Notes: a model not told the origin generated them from the letters alone. DNA of 64,000 nucleotides from Psychromicrobium xiongbiense (GCF_030271165.1 NZ_JASSZH010000009.1:248001-312000), one strand, 5' to 3'. Shown: positions 9,852-18,545, counted from the first letter of the stretch. Numbers and translations are program-made.

Positions 9852-11528
9852 GTGGATGCAGACGTCATCATTGTGGGCGGTGGTCTCTCCGGGCTGGTGG
9901 CCGCCGGGGAACTGATCCGTCGCGGCAAACGCACCATCCTGCTGGAGCAGGAGAATGCTCACAACCTGGGCGGTCAGGCCTACTGGTCGTTCGGCGGGCT
10001 CTTCATGGTCGATACCCCGGAACAGCGTCGGCTGAGGATTCGTGATTCCTTCGACCTCGCCTGGCAGGACTGGCAGGGCAGCGCTCAGTGGGACCGGCTG
10101 GACGGCGATCGTCCGGACGACCAGTGGGCGGCGCGCTGGGGACGGGCCTACGTTGAATTCGCCGCCGGTGAAAAGCACGCCTGGCTTCGCGAGCAAGGCC
10201 TCAGCTTCACCCCGATGGTGGGTTGGGCGGAGCGCGGCGACGGCAATGCAGACGGCCATGGCAACTCGGTTCCCCGCTTCCACGTCGCCTGGGGCACCGG
10301 AACCGGGGTGAGCGAGCCCTTTGCTGACCGGGCCCGCGACGCCGCCCGCGGGTCGCGCCAGCAGATCCGGCATCGCCACCGTGTCGACCGGCTGCTGATG
10401 GAGGGCGGGCGCGTCGTCGGGGTGCAGGGCAGCGTTCTTGCCCCCGATGACGCCCAGCGCGGCGCGCCCTCCAACCGCACGGTGGTGGGCGATTTCGAGC
10501 TGCGAGCGCAGGCCGTCATCGTGACCAGCGGCGGCATTGGCGGCAACCACGAGCTGGTGCGCAAGCACTGGCCCTCGCGGCTGGGCACGCCACCGCGGCA
10601 GATGCTCACCGGCGTGCCCGCTTACGTGGATGGGCGAATGCACGGGATTGCCGCCGAGGCCGGGGCGCGGCTGGTCAACGAAGACCGGATGTGGCATTAC
10701 ACCGAGGGAATCGCCAACTGGAACCCGATCTGGCCGGATCATGCCATCCGCATTCTGCCCGGGCCATCCCCGCTGTGGTTTGATGCACTGGGACGCCGTC
10801 TGCCTGCGCCGTATCTGCCCGGTTATGACACGCTCGGCACGCTGAAGCATCTGCGCACGGCCCCGGGGCTGGCCGATCACGATCACTCCTGGTTCATCGT
10901 CACCGAGCGGATGATTGAAAAGGAGTTCGCGCTCTCGGGCTCGGAGCAAAACCCGGACATCACGAACCGTGACCGCAAACTGCTGCTCACTACCCGCCTG
11001 CTGCGTGGCGCGCCCGGGCCAGTGGAGGCCTTCAAACAGAAGGGCGCCGACTTCGTGGTGGCGCGGGATCTGCGCACATTGGTGGATCGGATGAATGCGC
11101 TGACCGATATGCCTTTGCTGGATGCGGCACGGATTGAGGAGCAGATCCGGCAGCGGGATGCGGAGATGGCCAATCCGTTCACCAAAGACGTGCAAGTCAT
11201 GGGCATTCACAATGCCCGCCGCTATCTGGGAGATCGACTCACCCGGGTCGCGGCGCCGCATCGCGTACTGGACCCTGCTGCCGGGCCGCTGATCGGCGTC
11301 AAGCTTCACCTGTTGACTCGCAAATCCCTGGGCGGACTGCAGACCGACCTCCAGTCCCGCGTGCTGGCTCACGATGGCGCCCCGATCCCCGGACTGTATG
11401 CCGCGGGTGAGGTGGCGGGCTTCGGTGGCGGCGGGATGCACGGCTACAACGCGCTCGAGGGGACCTTTCTGGGTGGCTGCCTGTTCAGCGGGCGTGTCGC
11501 GGGCCGCGCCGTCGCGGACGCGTTGTAG
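9852..11528 (+). CDS. FAD-binding dehydrogenase of the 3-ketosteroid/fumarate reductase type
   Basis: A 558-residue flavoprotein. The ADP-binding beta-alpha-beta motif VIIVGGGLSGLVAAGEL starts at residue 4. GGIGG near 225 and the C-terminal FAD motif GLYAAGEVAGFGGGGMHGYN near 515 are as in the fumarate reductase/KstD superfamily. It resembles the family annotated only as putative FAD-binding dehydrogenase; the substrate is unknown. I start at GTG 9852 because GGAAGG lies 7 nt upstream and the protein then begins right before the Rossmann strand; GTG 9837 is in frame but has no ribosome site. No signal peptide or heme domain is seen. A strong terminator follows. Confidence 0.88.
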   Translation: MDADVIIVGGGLSGLVAAGELIRRGKRTILLEQENAHNLGGQAYWSFGGLFMVDTPEQRRLRIRDSFDLAWQDWQGSAQWDRLDGDRPDDQWAARWGRAYVEFAAGEKHAWLREQGLSFTPMVGWAERGDGNADGHGNSVPRFHVAWGTGTGVSEPFADRARDAARGSRQQIRHRHRVDRLLMEGGRVVGVQGSVLAPDDAQRGAPSNRTVVGDFELRAQAVIVTSGGIGGNHELVRKHWPSRLGTPPRQMLTGVPAYVDGRMHGIAAEAGARLVNEDRMWHYTEGIANWNPIWPDHAIRILPGPSPLWFDALGRRLPAPYLPGYDTLGTLKHLRTAPGLADHDHSWFIVTERMIEKEFALSGSEQNPDITNRDRKLLLTTRLLRGAPGPVEAFKQKGADFVVARDLRTLVDRMNALTDMPLLDAARIEEQIRQRDAEMANPFTKDVQVMGIHNARRYLGDRLTRVAAPHRVLDPAAGPLIGVKLHLLTRKSLGGLQTDLQSRVLAHDGAPIPGLYAAGEVAGFGGGGMHGYNALEGTFLGGCLFSGRVAGRAVADAL

Positions 11529-11560
11529 ACGCCCCTTCCCAGTTCTCCACGCCCCCTGGT

Positions 11561-11624
11561 TTCGCGAACGAAAACGGAAAAAGCACCCGCGATTGCGGGT
11601 GCTTTTTCCGTTTTCGGTCGCGAA
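11561..11624 (+). terminator. Very long hairpin terminator
   Basis: A perfect 22-bp stem (11569-11590 with 11595-11616, loop GATT) is extended by a further 6-bp stem (TTCGCG/CGCGAA) after a 2-nt mismatch. It lies 33 nt after the flavin dehydrogenase and insulates the PadR operon. Confidence 0.9.
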
Positions 11625-11632
11625 ATGTGGCC

Positions 11633-11660
11633 TTGCGCTTTCACTACTTAGCGCTACTAT
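11633..11660 (+). promoter_or_regulatory. Promoter of the PadR operon
   Basis: TTGCGC (11633-11638), a 16-nt spacer and TACTAT (11655-11660). Directly downstream, 11662-11669 is the palindrome TACTAGTA within an A+T-rich stretch; this is where a PadR dimer could block transcription. The operator assignment is inferred. Confidence 0.6.
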
Positions 11661-11704
11661 GTACTAGTAGCTAGTATCAATGAGTAGTTGGCCGGAGGGG
11701 TCCG

Positions 11705-12061
11705 ATGGGCAAACAGATGACAGAAATGCTCAAGGGAACACTGGAGGGCATTGTTCTGGCTCTCCTCACCGCGAACCCGGCCTACGGGTACGAAATCACG
11801 ACGCAACTGCGTGCTGAGGGCTTCACCGACATCGCCGAGGGAACGGTCTACGCACTGCTGATCCGGGTCGAACAGCGTGGCCTGGTGGACGTAACCAAGG
11901 TTCCCTCAGAGAAGGGGCCTCCCCGCAAGGTCTATTCGCTGAACGCGCAGGGTCGTGCCTATCTCGAGGAGTTCTGGGGGTCCTGGAAATTCCTCGCAGA
12001 ACGAATCGAACAACTCCACCACCACATCGAACACCCGCAGAAGCAGGGAGAGTCATCATGA
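11705..12061 (+). CDS. PadR-family transcriptional repressor
   Basis: Small winged-helix regulator of 118 residues. The PadR core EGIVLALLTANPAYGYEITTQL, the recognition region FTDIAEGTVYALLIRVEQRG and the wing KGPPRKVYSLNAQGRAYLEEF are in order, with a short C-terminal helix for dimerisation. Start ATG with GGAGGGG 5 nt upstream. Its stop overlaps the start of the DUF1048 gene by 4 nt. PadR proteins next to ABC exporters usually repress them until a toxic ligand binds; autoregulation through the palindrome at 11662 is likely but not shown. Confidence 0.93.
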   Translation: MGKQMTEMLKGTLEGIVLALLTANPAYGYEITTQLRAEGFTDIAEGTVYALLIRVEQRGLVDVTKVPSEKGPPRKVYSLNAQGRAYLEEFWGSWKFLAERIEQLHHHIEHPQKQGESS

Positions 12062-12441
12062 CAGCACGATGGATCGAGGCCCTCACCGGACCCCTCGAAC
12101 AGAAGAAGCAGTACAAGCAGGACAAGGCGCGCATCGATTCGCTCCCGGAACCGTACGGCACCGCGGCGAAGGCCATGCACCGGTATTTCATGTACTACGG
12201 CGGAATCACCGACGGCGACACCCTGATCACCATGTTCGGCGATCTCGCTGACCTGTGGGAGCGTGCAGCAGCGGACGGGACCCCCATCCGGCAGATTGTC
12301 GGCGAAGATCCGGTGGAGTTCGCGGAAACCTTCGCACAGGCCTATAACGGCAAACAGTGGATCGACAAGGAACGGGCCCGTCTGACGAAGGCGATCAACG
12401 AGGCCGCTGGGCCACAAGCATCAGGAATAGAACCGTCATGA
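12058..12441 (+). CDS. DUF1048 family protein
   Basis: A 127-residue soluble protein matching the DUF1048 family by length, composition and its usual position directly after a padR gene. It is largely helical (KKQYKQDKARIDSLPEPYG, MFGDLADLWERAAADG) with no membrane segment and no catalytic motif. Function is unknown; constant linkage to PadR and ABC-2 exporters suggests a role in that module. It overlaps padR and the ATPase gene by 4 nt each (ATGA), so the four genes are one operon. Confidence 0.85.
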   Translation: MTARWIEALTGPLEQKKQYKQDKARIDSLPEPYGTAAKAMHRYFMYYGGITDGDTLITMFGDLADLWERAAADGTPIRQIVGEDPVEFAETFAQAYNGKQWIDKERARLTKAINEAAGPQASGIEPS

Positions 12442-13220
12442 ACACCGACGCCGCCATCCGGGTGCATGGCATTGAGAAGTCCTACCAGGACCTGCACGTC
12501 CTGCGGGGAGTGAACTTCGAGGTAGCGCCAGGGAGCATTTTCGCCCTGCTCGGTTCCAATGGGGCGGGCAAGACGACACTGGTGCGGATCCTCTCCACCC
12601 TGTTGACAGCCGATGCCGGAACGGCCACGGTGCACGGCTTCGACGTCGCCACGAAGCCCGGCGGCGTCCGGGAGTCGATCAGCCTCACCGGCCAGTTCGC
12701 TGCGGTCGATGAGGTGCTCACCGGCCGGGAGAACCTTATGCTGGTCGCCAGGCTGCGCCACCTGAAGAACCCGGGAGTGATCGCCGACGATCTGCTCGCC
12801 CGCTTCTCGCTCAGCGAGGCGGGAGCCCGGCGCGCTGGCACCTATTCCGGTGGCATGCGACGTCGGCTCGACATCTCGATGAGCCTGATCGGCTCTCCGC
12901 CAGTCATTTTCCTCGATGAGCCGACCACCGGACTCGACCCGCAGGCGCGAATCGAGGTCTGGCAGACCATCAAACAACTCGCCGGTCAGGGCACGACGGT
13001 GCTGCTCACCACACAGACCCTCGACGAGGCAGAACATCTTGCGGACCGCATCGCGATCCTGCACCGGGGAACGATCATTCAGAACGGAACCCTCGGCGAA
13101 CTCAAACAGCTCCTCCCACCCGCCACTGTGGAATACGTCGAGAAGGAGCCCACCCTCGAGGAGGTTTTCCTCGCCCTCGTCGGCGACTCGAGCGGGACCG
13201 AAGAAAAGGACGAATCATGA
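12438..13220 (+). CDS. ABC-2 exporter ATP-binding protein (daunorubicin-resistance type)
   Basis: Nucleotide-binding subunit of a drug-type exporter, 260 residues. Walker A is LLGSNGAGKTT near residue 40, Q-loop in LTGQF, signature YSGGMRRRLDISMSL near 140, Walker B PPVIFLDEPTTGLDP near 155, and the H-loop region is TTQTLDEAEHLADRI, where a Gln replaces the switch His often found there; this TTQ arrangement is common in the DrrA subfamily. Start ATG 12438 overlaps the DUF1048 stop. The C-terminal stretch after residue 220 fits the DrrA extension. It partners with the permease that follows. Confidence 0.94.
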   Translation: MNTDAAIRVHGIEKSYQDLHVLRGVNFEVAPGSIFALLGSNGAGKTTLVRILSTLLTADAGTATVHGFDVATKPGGVRESISLTGQFAAVDEVLTGRENLMLVARLRHLKNPGVIADDLLARFSLSEAGARRAGTYSGGMRRRLDISMSLIGSPPVIFLDEPTTGLDPQARIEVWQTIKQLAGQGTTVLLTTQTLDEAEHLADRIAILHRGTIIQNGTLGELKQLLPPATVEYVEKEPTLEEVFLALVGDSSGTEEKDES

Positions 13221-13990
13221 CCACGCAGCCCTCACACGCCCTCAGCGATACCGGCGTGCTCACTGGCCGCTCGCTACGCCACATCCTCCGCAGTCCGGAC
13301 ACGATCATCACCACAGCGGTCACTCCGATCGCCCTGATGCTCCTGTTCGTCTACGTACTCGGCGGAGCAATCCACACGGGATCCGATGAGTCGTACGTCA
13401 ATTACCTGCTCCCCGGCATCCTGCTCATCACCATCGCCTCAGGCATCGCCTACACCGCATACCGGCTGTTCCTCGACCTGCAGGGCGGTATTTTCGAACG
13501 CTTCCAGTCCATGCCGATCGCACGGTCGAGCGTGCTCTGGGCGCATGTGCTCACCTCGCTGGTGGCGAACCTGGTCTCGGTCGCGATCGTCATCGGCGTG
13601 GCGTTGATCATGGGCTTCCGCACCAGTGCGTCGGTGGGCGCATGGCTTGCGGTCGCCGGGGTTCTAGTCCTGTTCACCGTTGCCCTCACTTGGCTGGCCG
13701 TGATCGCCGGGCTCTCCGCGAAGACCGTTGATGGCGCCAGCGCGTTCAGTTACCCCTTGATCTTCCTGCCGTTCATCTCCTCGGCCTTCGTGCCCACCTC
13801 CACCATGCCCGGCCCAGTCGCCTGGTTCGCCGAGAACCAGCCGGTGACCTCCATCGTCAACACGATCCGGGACCTGTTCACTGAGCAGCCCGTCGGTGAC
13901 GGCATCTGGATCGCTCTCGCCTGGCTGGTGGGCATCCTGGTGGTGGCCTACGCCTTCGCGATCACGATCTACCGGCGCAAAATCGCCTGA
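13217..13990 (+). CDS. ABC-2 type permease
   Basis: Membrane subunit of 257 residues with six hydrophobic segments (about 30-50, 68-88, 112-135, 145-170, 180-195, 230-250). Sequence features such as YLLPGILLITIASG and the segment SAFVPTSTMPGPVAWFAENQPVTSI are typical of DrrB-like ABC-2 exporters. It overlaps the ATPase gene by 4 nt. The substrate is likely a hydrophobic drug or toxin; this is inferred from the family. Confidence 0.92.
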   Translation: MTTQPSHALSDTGVLTGRSLRHILRSPDTIITTAVTPIALMLLFVYVLGGAIHTGSDESYVNYLLPGILLITIASGIAYTAYRLFLDLQGGIFERFQSMPIARSSVLWAHVLTSLVANLVSVAIVIGVALIMGFRTSASVGAWLAVAGVLVLFTVALTWLAVIAGLSAKTVDGASAFSYPLIFLPFISSAFVPTSTMPGPVAWFAENQPVTSIVNTIRDLFTEQPVGDGIWIALAWLVGILVVAYAFAITIYRRKIA

Positions 13991-13991
13991 A

Positions 13992-15332
13992 TCAGGCAAA
14001 CAGCCCCTGGCCCAGGTATCCCCCACGGTCTTTCTGGTCCGCCGAAACCCCGGGCAGCACAATAAAGTAGCCGCCCCCAAAGGGCTGGATGTAGTCCGTC
14101 ATCGGCTCGTTGATCAGGCGGGTCTGCACCGCCTCGAACTGTTCCTGGATGTTGCGCTGATAGCAGGCGAAGATCAGTCCGGCCTGCATATTGCCATTGA
14201 GATCGATGCCCAGGTCATAGTTGTAGCCCCTGCGGAGGAACCGCGAGCCATCGGTCTCCTGAGTCCTCGGATTGGCCAGACGGATATGAGCATCGAGCGG
14301 GATCGCCTCGCCCTGCGGGTCCTTGCTGTAGTCGGGAATATCTGTCTCTTTCTTCATCCCCAGCGGCGCCCCGGAGGCCCGTTCACGGCCGATCATGCCG
14401 TCCTGTTCCCCCAGGCCGACCCGGTCCCAGAACTCCACGAGCATCCGGATCAGCCGCACCACCATGAAGGTTCCCCCCACGGCCCAGTCGGGCTGGCCGG
14501 AGTTCTTCTCGATCCAGACCAACGGCTCGGCGGGGCCAGGATTGACGATGCCGTCCTTGTAGCCAAAGAGATTGCGCGGCGCACCGGAGGGCCGCGGCGC
14601 GGAGTGGAAGCCGTTGATCTTCCACTGCAGTTGCAGGGTTCCGCGGGTTGCTTTCATCACATCGCGCAGGGCGAAGTGGATCATATCGGTGGAGTCGGCG
14701 CAGAACTGGAGCAGCAGATCGCCACCCAGCCAGGCCTCATCCGGCGCGTCATTGGGGAAGGTCTTCATCTCCGTCAGGCCCTGGGGTTTCTTCCCGGCCA
14801 GCCCGTAAGCAGGGTTGTCGAAGAGACTGGCAGCCAGGGCGACGGTCAGGCTGAAGCTGCAGGGAGGAACGTCTTCGCCGAGCACGCCGGAGTCGTCCGG
14901 CGGCCCACCGCTGACCACCGGCATCTCGGTGGACAGAATGGGAGTGTCCGCGCGGTGCCCAGCAGCCAGGCGCGCGCCCTTGGCAGTCAGCGTCTGGAAC
15001 AGGGATTTGAGTTCCTCGCGGTCCTTGGCCAGCACTCGGAACGCGGCAAAGCAGGAATGCGCCTGCTGATCCGCCGGACGGTAAACCCCCGCCTGAGTGG
15101 GGCCGTAAAACTCGACCGCTTCCGGGGCGGATGCCGCCGCCGCGCTGGGGGCACCGTGCGGGGCCAGAGCGGCGATGGCGGTTGCAGCGAGTGCAGCAGT
15201 GGCCCCACCGGCACCAGCACCGAGCAGGAAGGAACGGCGGCCCAGGCGGTGCGGTGAACGCTCGGCGGGCTGCGTTGCGTTCTGGCTGGCCTGTGCTGGC
15301 TCCGTGGCAGGAGTGAGCTTCTTCTCAGTCAT
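13992..15332 (-). CDS. efeB: Dyp-type heme peroxidase/deferrochelatase EfeB
   Basis: A 446-residue Dyp-type peroxidase that, in EfeUOB systems, is secreted folded with heme and helps mobilise iron. The N-terminus has a twin-arginine signal (GRRSFLLGAGAGG followed by an Ala-rich core, residues 32-60). The Dyp signature GYKDGIVNP lies near residue 265 and FLRRGYNYDLGID near 370. It follows the EfeO gene by 36 nt on the same strand; together they lie behind an iron box at 16182. It converges on the ABC permease gene with only 1 nt between them, so no terminator is possible there. Confidence 0.94.
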   Translation of the reverse strand: MTEKKLTPATEPAQASQNATQPAERSPHRLGRRSFLLGAGAGGATAALAATAIAALAPHGAPSAAAASAPEAVEFYGPTQAGVYRPADQQAHSCFAAFRVLAKDREELKSLFQTLTAKGARLAAGHRADTPILSTEMPVVSGGPPDDSGVLGEDVPPCSFSLTVALAASLFDNPAYGLAGKKPQGLTEMKTFPNDAPDEAWLGGDLLLQFCADSTDMIHFALRDVMKATRGTLQLQWKINGFHSAPRPSGAPRNLFGYKDGIVNPGPAEPLVWIEKNSGQPDWAVGGTFMVVRLIRMLVEFWDRVGLGEQDGMIGRERASGAPLGMKKETDIPDYSKDPQGEAIPLDAHIRLANPRTQETDGSRFLRRGYNYDLGIDLNGNMQAGLIFACYQRNIQEQFEAVQTRLINEPMTDYIQPFGGGYFIVLPGVSADQKDRGGYLGQGLFA

Positions 15333-15368
15333 GGTTTCTGGCGTCTTTTCTCGGTGATCTGGGGTGTG

Positions 15369-16157
15369 TCAGTCGTCAAGGGAGAACATCGGCGGCACAT
15401 AGGCCAGCGTCTCCAGGGCGCGGCCGATGGCGCCATTCACCGGTTGGCGCTGGGCCAGCGGCAGTTGGCGATAGTCGGGCCAGCGATCCCCGAGCTTCGC
15501 GGAGGACAGTGCGGCATCCAGCGCGTCCAGATCCGCAGAAATGAGCGCGGAATAGCCCGCTTTGTGGGCGTCGATCAGGGAACTCAGCAGGGTCAGCACC
15601 ACCTGGGTCGCTTCAACATCAGCCCAGGTGAGGGCGAGCGCCATTCCCGATCCCTGGTCGTTGTTTCCGCTCAGATTGTCCCGGAGTGAGTCTTCCAGAA
15701 TCTCGTGGCAGCGAAGTGGCATGGCGGATCCGGCGACCGTCAGCTCCGGCAGTTTCACCAGCAGGTCCGCCAGATTCTTCTGCAGATCCTCGATCACCGG
15801 AGCGAGTTCAGCAGCGCTCTGACCGTGGTAGAGCCCGTATTCCACCCGATGCAGGCCGGTGAATCCGGGGTCTGCGACGCCTTTTTCCAGACCGAGTGGC
15901 AGGCCATTGATGGCGCCGCCGAGGTCCCCGAAGCTTCCGTAGGCTGCGCCCACCCGTTGCCAGCTCAGCTGCGCTGCAAGCCATTGGTCGCGGGCGGCAT
16001 CGACGTTCTGCGCCTGAATCGCCGCTGCCAATGTGTTCAGCTGGCTCTGGAGCGTATGCAGCGTGGACTCGACGTAGCCACGATAGGAGTCCAGGGCGGC
16101 ATCCATCGTGGAGGCCGGGGCCAGGACGGGCGTGGGCGGAGTGTCGCTGAGGGGCAT
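15369..16157 (-). CDS. efeO: EfeO/imelysin (M75) domain protein without signal peptide
   Basis: A 262-residue helical M75/EfeM domain of the kind that binds ferrous or ferric iron for the EfeUOB importer. The metal motif HxxE is seen in GLHRVEYGLYHG near residue 115, and LRCHEILEDSLRD near 165 is also characteristic. The N-terminal cupredoxin of long EfeO is absent. Notably no signal peptide or lipobox is present: the protein starts MPLSDTPPTPVLAPAS, and no upstream start adds a hydrophobic stretch. The start ATG has AAGGA 5 nt before it. It is cotranscribed with efeB. An efeU permease gene is not present in the window. Confidence 0.85.
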   Translation of the reverse strand: MPLSDTPPTPVLAPASTMDAALDSYRGYVESTLHTLQSQLNTLAAAIQAQNVDAARDQWLAAQLSWQRVGAAYGSFGDLGGAINGLPLGLEKGVADPGFTGLHRVEYGLYHGQSAAELAPVIEDLQKNLADLLVKLPELTVAGSAMPLRCHEILEDSLRDNLSGNNDQGSGMALALTWADVEATQVVLTLLSSLIDAHKAGYSALISADLDALDAALSSAKLGDRWPDYRQLPLAQRQPVNGAIGRALETLAYVPPMFSLDD

Positions 16158-16181
16158 AGGAGTCCTTCGCAAGAGGGCATA

Positions 16182-16200
16182 AAAGGTAAGGCAAACCTTA
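16182..16200 (-). promoter_or_regulatory. DtxR/IdeR-type iron box
   Basis: The 19-mer AAAGGTAAGGCAAACCTTA agrees at 14 of 19 positions with the consensus TTAGGTTAGGCTAACCTAA. It lies 25 nt upstream of the efeO start and just downstream of a plausible -10 region (TATTAG, about 16203). Iron-bound DtxR/IdeR would repress efeOB. The match to the consensus is from memory. Confidence 0.8.
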
Positions 16201-16290
16201 TCCTAATAACAACATGTCGATCTTGCGTAATTTGACTCACGTCACACTGAATGACGTCCGAAGGGACCGCTCATTCAGGGCAGGTGAAAG

Positions 16291-17655
16291 CTACTTCACG
16301 CAGGGAATCCCGCCACCCTGAAGAGAGCCGCTCCAGTCGCTGTAGCTCGCCGGAGGCGTCGTAGCCGGCGCAGTCGGCGCGGAATTCCCCCCAGCCGCAC
16401 CACCCCCGGAGGGATAGCCTGGAGAACCAGGATCAGCACTCGCAGGCGCCGCACCGCCCTGACCCGCGCTGCTCGGGGCCGTGGCAGGACCAGAGGCGGT
16501 TGCGGGCGTGCTGGCGTGCGCCGGGGACAGGAGATCCTTGACCACCTGCTGCACCTGTTTGACGTCCACAGTGTTGATCGAGGCACCATCCGGGGAGGTG
16601 CCGAAACCGGTGATAGGCAAGGTAGTGAAGGAGACGTTGCCGCCGGAGAGTGAGGTTGCCTGCTGGCCGAACTCGATCAGGTTCAGCCCCGAATCCACCA
16701 CGATGTTCTTGCTCACGGCATCGAGGACGTTCTGCATTTTGGGCAGGTCGGTCAGGGTACCGGCCTGCTTGAGCTGGTGCAGCACCGAGACGATAAAGGC
16801 CTGCTGGCGGCGTTCGCGGTCCAGGTCCGTGAAGGCGTAGGAGGGGTTGGTGGTGTCCCGGCGCTGACGGACGAAGGCCATGGCCTGTTTGGCGTCGATC
16901 TGCTGCATCCCCTGCTTGAAATCGGCTCCGGAATAGGTGTCCTGAGTGGCCTTGTTCACGCAGACGGTGATCGGTGCGACGGCCTGGGCCACCTGGTAGA
17001 ACGCAGCCATGGTCACTTCGATGAAGTGATCGATGTGCACACTGCCCAGGAACTGGGTGACGGTCGCAATTTCCGCCTGACGTCCGGCATCGCGCGCGGC
17101 CTGGTAGGTCTCATCATTGTCCGGCTTGCCCGCGTTGATCAGCGCGGTTTTCCTGGCGGCAAAACCATAGCCGTACGCCTCCTTGATCTTCGCTTTGAAC
17201 CCGGCACCATCGAATCCCGCAGTCTGCACATAGTCATCGCGGGGAATCGACAGAGCCGTCGCTCTGGACCCATCTGCAGGAATGTGCATGAGCATGAGCA
17301 CATTTGAGTTGTACCCACCGGAACTGTCATCCCCGGCATGGAGCGCATCGTAGAGCTCCGGCGGCAACGGCTTGCCCTGTTCGTCCAGCCGCGAGTCCAG
17401 GCCCATGATGAGAATATTGGTATCCTGCGTCAGCTTGGGCACCGAGGTCTGGCCCTGCAAGACGTCCGAGCGGTGAAGGTTGTTGTTGAAGTTCAGCGCC
17501 GTGACCCCGATATATCCGACGACGCCAAGGATCAGGACCAGCACGGCAGCGATGCCGCCGACGACGACGCGACGCCGGCGGAACATTTTCCGCCGCCGGT
17601 CCCGCTCAAGGAGCTGGTCGTACAACGATGGCGTGGAGTTCTCGGGTGCAGTCAT
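16291..17655 (-). CDS. LytR-CpsA-Psr family cell-wall ligase
   Basis: Attaches phosphate-linked glycopolymers to peptidoglycan at the outer face of the membrane. It has 454 residues: a short basic N-terminus, one membrane anchor (about 34-55, VVVGGIAAVLVLILGVVGYI), then the LCP domain with TNILIMGLDSR, ALSIPRDDYV and the Arg-rich RRDTTNPSYAFTDLDRERRQ. The C-terminal 80 residues are an Ala/Pro/Ser/Gly-rich tail ending SLQGGGIPCVK with a single Cys, rather than a folded LytR_C domain. ATG 17653-17655 was chosen for GAGGGG 6 nt upstream; a much longer in-frame extension has no support. It stands alone. Confidence 0.93.
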   Translation of the reverse strand: MTAPENSTPSLYDQLLERDRRRKMFRRRRVVVGGIAAVLVLILGVVGYIGVTALNFNNNLHRSDVLQGQTSVPKLTQDTNILIMGLDSRLDEQGKPLPPELYDALHAGDDSSGGYNSNVLMLMHIPADGSRATALSIPRDDYVQTAGFDGAGFKAKIKEAYGYGFAARKTALINAGKPDNDETYQAARDAGRQAEIATVTQFLGSVHIDHFIEVTMAAFYQVAQAVAPITVCVNKATQDTYSGADFKQGMQQIDAKQAMAFVRQRRDTTNPSYAFTDLDRERRQQAFIVSVLHQLKQAGTLTDLPKMQNVLDAVSKNIVVDSGLNLIEFGQQATSLSGGNVSFTTLPITGFGTSPDGASINTVDVKQVQQVVKDLLSPAHASTPATASGPATAPSSAGQGGAAPASADPGSPGYPSGGGAAGGNSAPTAPATTPPASYSDWSGSLQGGGIPCVK

Positions 17656-17921
17656 GCGTTTCCCCTCGGTGACCAGGCCGGGGCCTGTGGATGCAGGTCT
17701 GCCGCTGGTCAGCGACACTCTTCCGAGTGTCCCACGACGACGTGCGCCTGCACAGCTTCCGCCATGGTAGACCTGCTGAGCACTGTGTCTGAGACTCCTG
17801 TGTGCGAAGCATGAGTGAACCAGCAGCGGCTGCTGGCCCGGAGGCCAGAGGCAACACACGGCTGATAGGGTGTCATGGTCCGTTTTGCGGCAAAGACCAC
17901 ACTCATCCAGGAGGACCACGC

Positions 17922-18395
17922 GTGACGCAGCACAGGCTCAGCCCCGGTGATCAGGCTCCGGAATTCTCTCTGCTGGATGCCCGGGGAACCACTGTTTCGC
18001 TGCGGGAGTTCCGGGGGCGGAAGGTCATCCTGTACTTCTATCCCGCGGCGTCGACCCCCGCCTGCACCACTCAGGCCTGCAACTTCCGGGACAACCTCGG
18101 GGTGTTCTCCGCGGCCGGCTATGCCGTCATCGGGCTCTCACCGGATTCCGCTGAGGATGTTGCGCGCTTTGCCCGGGAGGAAGACCTGACGTTTCCCCTG
18201 CTGGCGGATCCGGGCCATCTCACGGCTCTCGCCTATGGCACCTGGGGTGAGAAGAAAAATTACGGGCGCATTTACCAGGGGCTGATCCGGTCGACCTTCG
18301 TTCTGGACGAGCAGGGCGTCATCGTGCTGGCTCAGTACAACGTGCGAGCCACGGGGCATGTCGCCAAACTGCGGCGGGATCTCAAGCTAGACTGA
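17922..18395 (+). CDS. bcp: Thioredoxin-dependent peroxiredoxin, Bcp/PrxQ type
   Basis: Reduces hydrogen peroxide and organic hydroperoxides in the cytosol using thioredoxin. It has 157 residues; the peroxidatic Cys is in STPACTTQACNFRD and the resolving Cys is five residues on, the PrxQ arrangement. The start is GTG 17922 with GAGGA 7 nt upstream. A catalytic Arg is expected in the later VRATGH or IRSTFVLD segment. It is followed 23 nt later by tRNA-Leu. Confidence 0.95.
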   Translation: MTQHRLSPGDQAPEFSLLDARGTTVSLREFRGRKVILYFYPAASTPACTTQACNFRDNLGVFSAAGYAVIGLSPDSAEDVARFAREEDLTFPLLADPGHLTALAYGTWGEKKNYGRIYQGLIRSTFVLDEQGVIVLAQYNVRATGHVAKLRRDLKLD

Positions 18396-18418
18396 GTTCC
18401 CGGTCCGGGATCCGGCCA

Positions 18419-18500
18419 GCGCGAGTGGTGAAATTGGTATACACGCCAGATTTAGGTTCTGGTGTCTTCGGACGTGCGGGTTCAAGTCCCGCCTCGCGCA
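18419..18500 (+). tRNA. tRNA-Leu (anticodon TAG)
   Basis: An 82-nt class II tRNA. Acceptor stem GCGCGAG/CTCGCGC is perfect; anticodon stem CCAGA/TCTGG with loop TTTAGGT gives TAG; a variable stem and the T-arm GCGGG-TTCAAGT-CCCGC follow; discriminator A at 18500. CCA is not encoded. A T-run (CTCTTTTTCA) comes right after the tRNA. Confidence 0.95.
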
Positions 18501-18545
18501 CTCTTTTTCACACGGTTACCGCACACCGTGCTGCAAGGCGAAGGC

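Noticed and set aside
9489-11441. Open frame of 650 codons on the minus strand
   Set aside because: Antisense to the flavin dehydrogenase and the unknown gene before it; no recognisable motifs.
13896-15257. Open frame of 453 codons on the plus strand
   Set aside because: Antisense to efeB, which has the Tat signal and Dyp motifs.
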